In this document: in pieces, positions 41,776-44,434 of the stretch
How positions within the stretch are numbered: the stretch's first letter is position 1
Layout: every line of letters starts with the position of its first letter
From: Lachnospiraceae bacterium
GTDB lineage: Bacteria; Bacillota; Clostridia; Lachnospirales; Lachnospiraceae
Assembly (NCBI GenBank): GCA_016284315.1
Contig: JAEEOO010000030.1
Location: 1 to 44,434 of the forward strand
Length of the DNA: 44,434 nucleotides
Direction of reading: 5' to 3'
Position numbers and translations under genes: made by a program
The notes under the pieces: model-generated
Told to the model about the DNA's origin: nothing
Seen by the model: only the letters and a program-made list of their open reading frames with translations
Database searches by the model: none

Positions 41776-42825
41776 ATGTCAGTAACTCAGGAAGCATTTG
41801 GAAAAAGCCGTGACGGAAGAGATTTATATCTCTATACCATTACAAACAGTAAAGGAATGAAGGCGAAGGTAACTAACCTTGGCGCGATCCTCGTGGAACT
41901 TTGGGTTCCCGATAAGAATGGAAATCTTCAGGACCTCGTTCTCGGATATGAGAGCGCGGATCGTTATTACAAGAATCCCAGCTTTTTCGGCGCTACCGTT
42001 GGCCCCAGCGCTAACCGTATCGGCGGAGCTTCCTATGAAATAGACGGAATGAATTACGAGCTCGATGTAAACGATGGTGAGAACAATCTTCACAGCCATT
42101 TTGAGCTTGGCTATCACAAGAGAGTTTGGGATGCAGAAGTATTTGATGACAGCGTTAAATTCTCAATCTATGATCCCGCTACCCTTGGCTTTCCCGGAAA
42201 CAAGGATGTCTCTGTAACCTACACCGTTACCGAGAACAACGAGATCAAGCTTCACTATCACGGAACCAGTGACCAGCCTACTATCTTAAATCTTACCAAC
42301 CACACCTATTTCAATCTCGACGGACATGACAGCGGAAGCATCATGGATCATGAGATCCAGCTTATTTGCGCGAATTACACCCCTACCGTACCCGGGTCCA
42401 TCCCTACCGGAGAGATTGCTGAGGTTAAGGGGACACCCATGGATCTTACTTCAAGAAAGAGAGTGGGAGACGACATCGATAAGGACTTCGACCAGCTTAA
42501 GATGGCCGGCGGATATGATCACAATTTCTGCATCGATGGATTTGATGGCAATTTAAGACAGTGTGCTACCGTTTGGGGACCTAAGTCAGGAAGAGTCATG
42601 AAGGTTTATACCGATCTTCCCGGTGTTCAGTTCTATGCAGGAAACTTCATTACTCCCGAAGATGGAAAGGGCGGCTACCACTATGAGAAGCGTAGTGGAC
42701 TCTGCCTTGAGACCCAGTATTATCCCGACACCATTCACCATGAGAATTTCCCTTCATGTGTATTTGGCGGAGAAGAGGAAGGCGCAAGAGTATACGACAC
42801 CGTAACCGTATACGCATTCGAGTAA
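41776..42825 (+). CDS. galM: Aldose 1-epimerase (galactose mutarotase)
   Basis: This 349-residue enzyme interconverts alpha and beta anomers of sugars such as galactose and glucose. Catalytic residues are His106 in ENNLHS, His176 in TNHTYFNLDGH and Glu312 in GLCLETQYYPD. No signal peptide is present. GGGAGG precedes the ATG. It would feed sugars released by the cytoplasmic phosphorylase and hydrolases into metabolism. It lies 46 bases after recR, with the DUF5711 gene three bases downstream. Confidence 0.94.
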   Translation: MSVTQEAFGKSRDGRDLYLYTITNSKGMKAKVTNLGAILVELWVPDKNGNLQDLVLGYESADRYYKNPSFFGATVGPSANRIGGASYEIDGMNYELDVNDGENNLHSHFELGYHKRVWDAEVFDDSVKFSIYDPATLGFPGNKDVSVTYTVTENNEIKLHYHGTSDQPTILNLTNHTYFNLDGHDSGSIMDHEIQLICANYTPTVPGSIPTGEIAEVKGTPMDLTSRKRVGDDIDKDFDQLKMAGGYDHNFCIDGFDGNLRQCATVWGPKSGRVMKVYTDLPGVQFYAGNFITPEDGKGGYHYEKRSGLCLETQYYPDTIHHENFPSCVFGGEEEGARVYDTVTVYAFE

Positions 42826-42828
42826 ATT

Positions 42829-44022
42829 ATGTCGATATTTGGAAAAAATAAGGACAAGTCCGCAGACTCTTCAAGAGACTATAAGGACAAGATCCGAATT
42901 TACAAAGTACAAAATCTATACAGAGCTCTTCTTATTATAGCTGTAGTGGCAGTTGTTGCTATTATAGTCAGAGTGCAGTACGTAAATCACGTATACACAG
43001 GCTATAGCGTTGTATCGGCAGTAGAAAGGAGCAAGTCGGCAGATTCCAAGGATGTCCGTCTCGGAAACTCTATTCTTACCTATAGTAAGGATGGTGCCCA
43101 TCTTACCGACGCCAAGGGTGGAATTCCCTGGAACCAGACCTACGAGATCCAGGATATAACTCTCGATGTTTCCGGAGGCGTAGTGGCCATAGGAAACTAT
43201 AACGGCAGGGATGTTTATGTTCTTGACGAGAAAGAACAGCTTTGCAAGATTTCCACCACAATGCCCATACGAAACGTGGCTGTATCACAGAACGGTTATT
43301 CAACGGTTGTGATTTATGATACAGATGTCACATATATAGATACCTATGATCCTAAAGGAAACCTTCTCTACAGTGGCCAGGCTCATATGTCCGGTAGCGG
43401 ATACCCTGCGGCTGTTGCACTGTCTCCAAACGGAAGGCTTCTTGAGGTTTCTTATATATATGTAGATGCAGGTACAGTTAAGACGACCGTGGCTTTCTAT
43501 AACTTCGGCCCGGTCGGCGACAACTACAAGGATTATCTTGTTGGCGGACATGACTATACCGATACCATCGTACCCGAAGTGGGATTTCTCGGAAACTCCA
43601 CCGCTTATGCCGTAGCAGATAACAGGCTCATGTTCTATGTTGGTGACGAGCAGCCATCACCTGCTGCAGAATATCTTGAGTACAGCGACAAGGAGATCAA
43701 GGCGGTTTATTCCGGAAGCGGTCATCTTGGAATAGTTCTCAATTCAGAAAAAGAAGACTACAGATACCGTATGGATGTATATGATGCGGGTGGTAATCGC
43801 GTGGACAGCTTCTACTTTAATATAGAATATACGGATATCTTCTTTGAGAAGAATGATTTCGTTATTTACAATGACAGCCGGTGCCTTATCACAACCTACG
43901 ACGGTAAGGTAAAATTCGACGGAAGTTTCGACAGCACTGTCAATGTTATGCTCCCTACGGACAAACCATATAAGTATGTTATTGCCGATGATAATGAGAT
44001 CAAGACCATCCAGTTGAATTAA
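42829..44022 (+). CDS. DUF5711-like membrane-anchored beta-propeller protein
   Basis: This 397-residue protein has a basic cytoplasmic N-terminus and one membrane helix at about residues 33-50 (ALLIIAVVAVVAIIVRVQ). An external domain of about 340 residues with repeating strands and Gly/Asp turns follows (RNVAVSQNGYSTVVIYDTDV, YPAAVALSPNGRLLEVSYIY), as in beta-propellers. It resembles the DUF5711 family of Clostridia, function unknown. No ribosome site precedes the ATG, and the galM stop is three bases upstream, so translation is probably coupled. A terminator and an rRNA operon follow. Confidence 0.82.
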   Translation: MSIFGKNKDKSADSSRDYKDKIRIYKVQNLYRALLIIAVVAVVAIIVRVQYVNHVYTGYSVVSAVERSKSADSKDVRLGNSILTYSKDGAHLTDAKGGIPWNQTYEIQDITLDVSGGVVAIGNYNGRDVYVLDEKEQLCKISTTMPIRNVAVSQNGYSTVVIYDTDVTYIDTYDPKGNLLYSGQAHMSGSGYPAAVALSPNGRLLEVSYIYVDAGTVKTTVAFYNFGPVGDNYKDYLVGGHDYTDTIVPEVGFLGNSTAYAVADNRLMFYVGDEQPSPAAEYLEYSDKEIKAVYSGSGHLGIVLNSEKEDYRYRMDVYDAGGNRVDSFYFNIEYTDIFFEKNDFVIYNDSRCLITTYDGKVKFDGSFDSTVNVMLPTDKPYKYVIADDNEIKTIQLN

Positions 44023-44070
44023 TTCCTTCATTATAGTTGGCATATTGGTCAAAATACATAGAAAAAGCGT

Positions 44071-44114
44071 AAAGCCACCTCTTCTTTTTATATAAAAGAT
44101 AGGGTGGCTTTTTT
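44071..44114 (+). terminator. Intrinsic terminator before the rRNA operon
   Basis: AAAGCCACC pairs with GGTGGCTTT across an AT-rich interior that can itself pair, ending in TTTTTT. It separates the galM-DUF5711 transcript from the rRNA promoter. Confidence 0.85.
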
Positions 44115-44174
44115 GATGAAAGTATAGTATACTGAAGTTCCTTCACCGCTAAGGAAAAGCTCTTAAAAATTGAG

Positions 44175-44238
44175 CAAAAAAACTTTTTTAAAAAATTTGA
44201 AAAAAGTTGTTGACAAACATTTCCTATAGTGGTAATCT
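44175..44238 (+). promoter_or_regulatory. rRNA operon promoter with UP-like A/T tract
   Basis: TTGACA (44210-44215), a 17-base spacer and TAATCT (44233-44238) with an extended TGG before it. A/T runs at 44175-44207 directly upstream resemble an UP element. This form is typical of strong clostridial rRNA promoters. Confidence 0.88.
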
Positions 44239-44420
44239 AAGTGAGCTGTCGCCGAGAACGGCACAGCAAAAACGAAACGATCCTTGATAACTGAACAGCA
44301 ATGCAACCCTGAAAATTCTTTAAAGAAAATTCAGAGAACGAGGTCTATAAAGACCTAACCTATATAACAGTAAATGTTATGGATATTAAGCCAGTTTAAC
44401 TGGACTTGATCAAAACTTTT
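44239..44420 (+). other. rRNA leader with boxA-like sequence and small hairpins
   Basis: The leader carries a GCTGT-GCCG/CGGC-ACAGC hairpin at 44245-44267 and a boxA-like TCCTTGATAACTGAACA near 44281-44297, similar to antitermination leaders of Firmicutes rRNA operons. Several short stem-loops follow, such as AGGTCT/AAGACCT, ATAACA/TGTTAT and CCAGTT/AACTGG. These would serve antitermination and processing of the 16S precursor. Confidence 0.7.
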
Positions 44421-44434
44421 AAACATGAGAGTTT
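44421..44434 (+). rRNA. 16S rRNA, first 14 bases only
   Basis: The window ends in AAACATGAGAGTTT, which matches the 5' end of bacterial 16S rRNA (GAGAGTTT is normally followed by GATCCTGGCTCAG). It lies the right distance after a strong rRNA promoter. The rest of the operon is outside the window. Confidence 0.88.

Noticed and set aside
1-44434. CRISPR arrays, phage or insertion-sequence genes
   Set aside because: No regularly spaced direct repeats, transposase, integrase or cas-like proteins were seen on either strand.

Overview
This window looks like the chromosome of a low-to-moderate GC, plant-fibre-degrading anaerobe of the Clostridia, most likely a Butyrivibrio-like Lachnospiraceae. The signs are a cytoplasmic cellobiose phosphorylase, a cytoplasmic GH10 xylanase fused to an esterase, several sugar ABC importers that lack their own ATPase, YesM/YesN-type two-component regulators, lipoprotein binding proteins with Thr- or Ser/Gly-rich linkers, AGGAGG-type ribosome binding sites and T-rich terminators. 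The genus is an inference; protein families were recognised by eye, and no search was run.

Layout. (1) 1-7110 is a cello-oligosaccharide-type module: a GH94 cellobiose phosphorylase on the minus strand (3' end outside the window), a divergent LacI-family regulator, then two permeases and a binding protein. A nearly identical 17-bp operator sits just downstream of both divergent -10 boxes. (2) 7105-7240 is a cluster of inverted repeats between convergent genes, followed by a minus-strand MATE exporter and AraC regulator. (3) 9962-12286 encodes a large soluble protein joining a LacI-like sugar-binding domain, a GAF-like region and a diguanylate cyclase. (4) 12392-22086 holds an XRE regulator divergent from a five-gene oligopeptide transporter (oppABCDF). 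OppA, OppC, OppD and OppF all carry large extra segments; OppB does not. A DUF3899 gene follows.

(5) 22226-27736 holds the xylanase-esterase, a UPF0340 protein, a four-helix membrane protein, a NagZ-type beta-N-acetylhexosaminidase, a small acidic protein and a lipoprotein. (6) 27833-33592 is a second sugar ABC importer (binding protein, two permeases) followed by its probable sensor kinase and response regulator, which have their own promoter. (7) 33731-37821 holds a YitT protein, an M3 oligopeptidase, a flavin-binding PPOX-type protein behind a striking perfect palindrome, and two unrecognised small genes. (8) 37887-44434 is housekeeping: tRNA-Ser(CGA), phosphofructokinase, the dnaX-ybaB-recR cluster, galM and a DUF5711 protein. 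It ends with an rRNA promoter, its leader and the first bases of a 16S rRNA gene.

How the genes work together. Oligosaccharides are taken up by the two sugar importers, and peptides by the Opp system. Inside the cell the sugars would be split by cellobiose phosphorylase, xylanase and mutarotase and fed to phosphofructokinase; peptides would be cut by the M3 peptidase. The regulators beside them (LacI, YesMN-type, sugar-sensing diguanylate cyclase) look like substrate-responsive control. The most unusual coding feature is the enlarged Opp transporter, above all the roughly 365-residue insertion in OppD. The most unusual non-coding features are the 18-bp-arm perfect palindrome at 36826-36865, the long hairpin at 15708-15770 and the palindromic element at 7140-7229.
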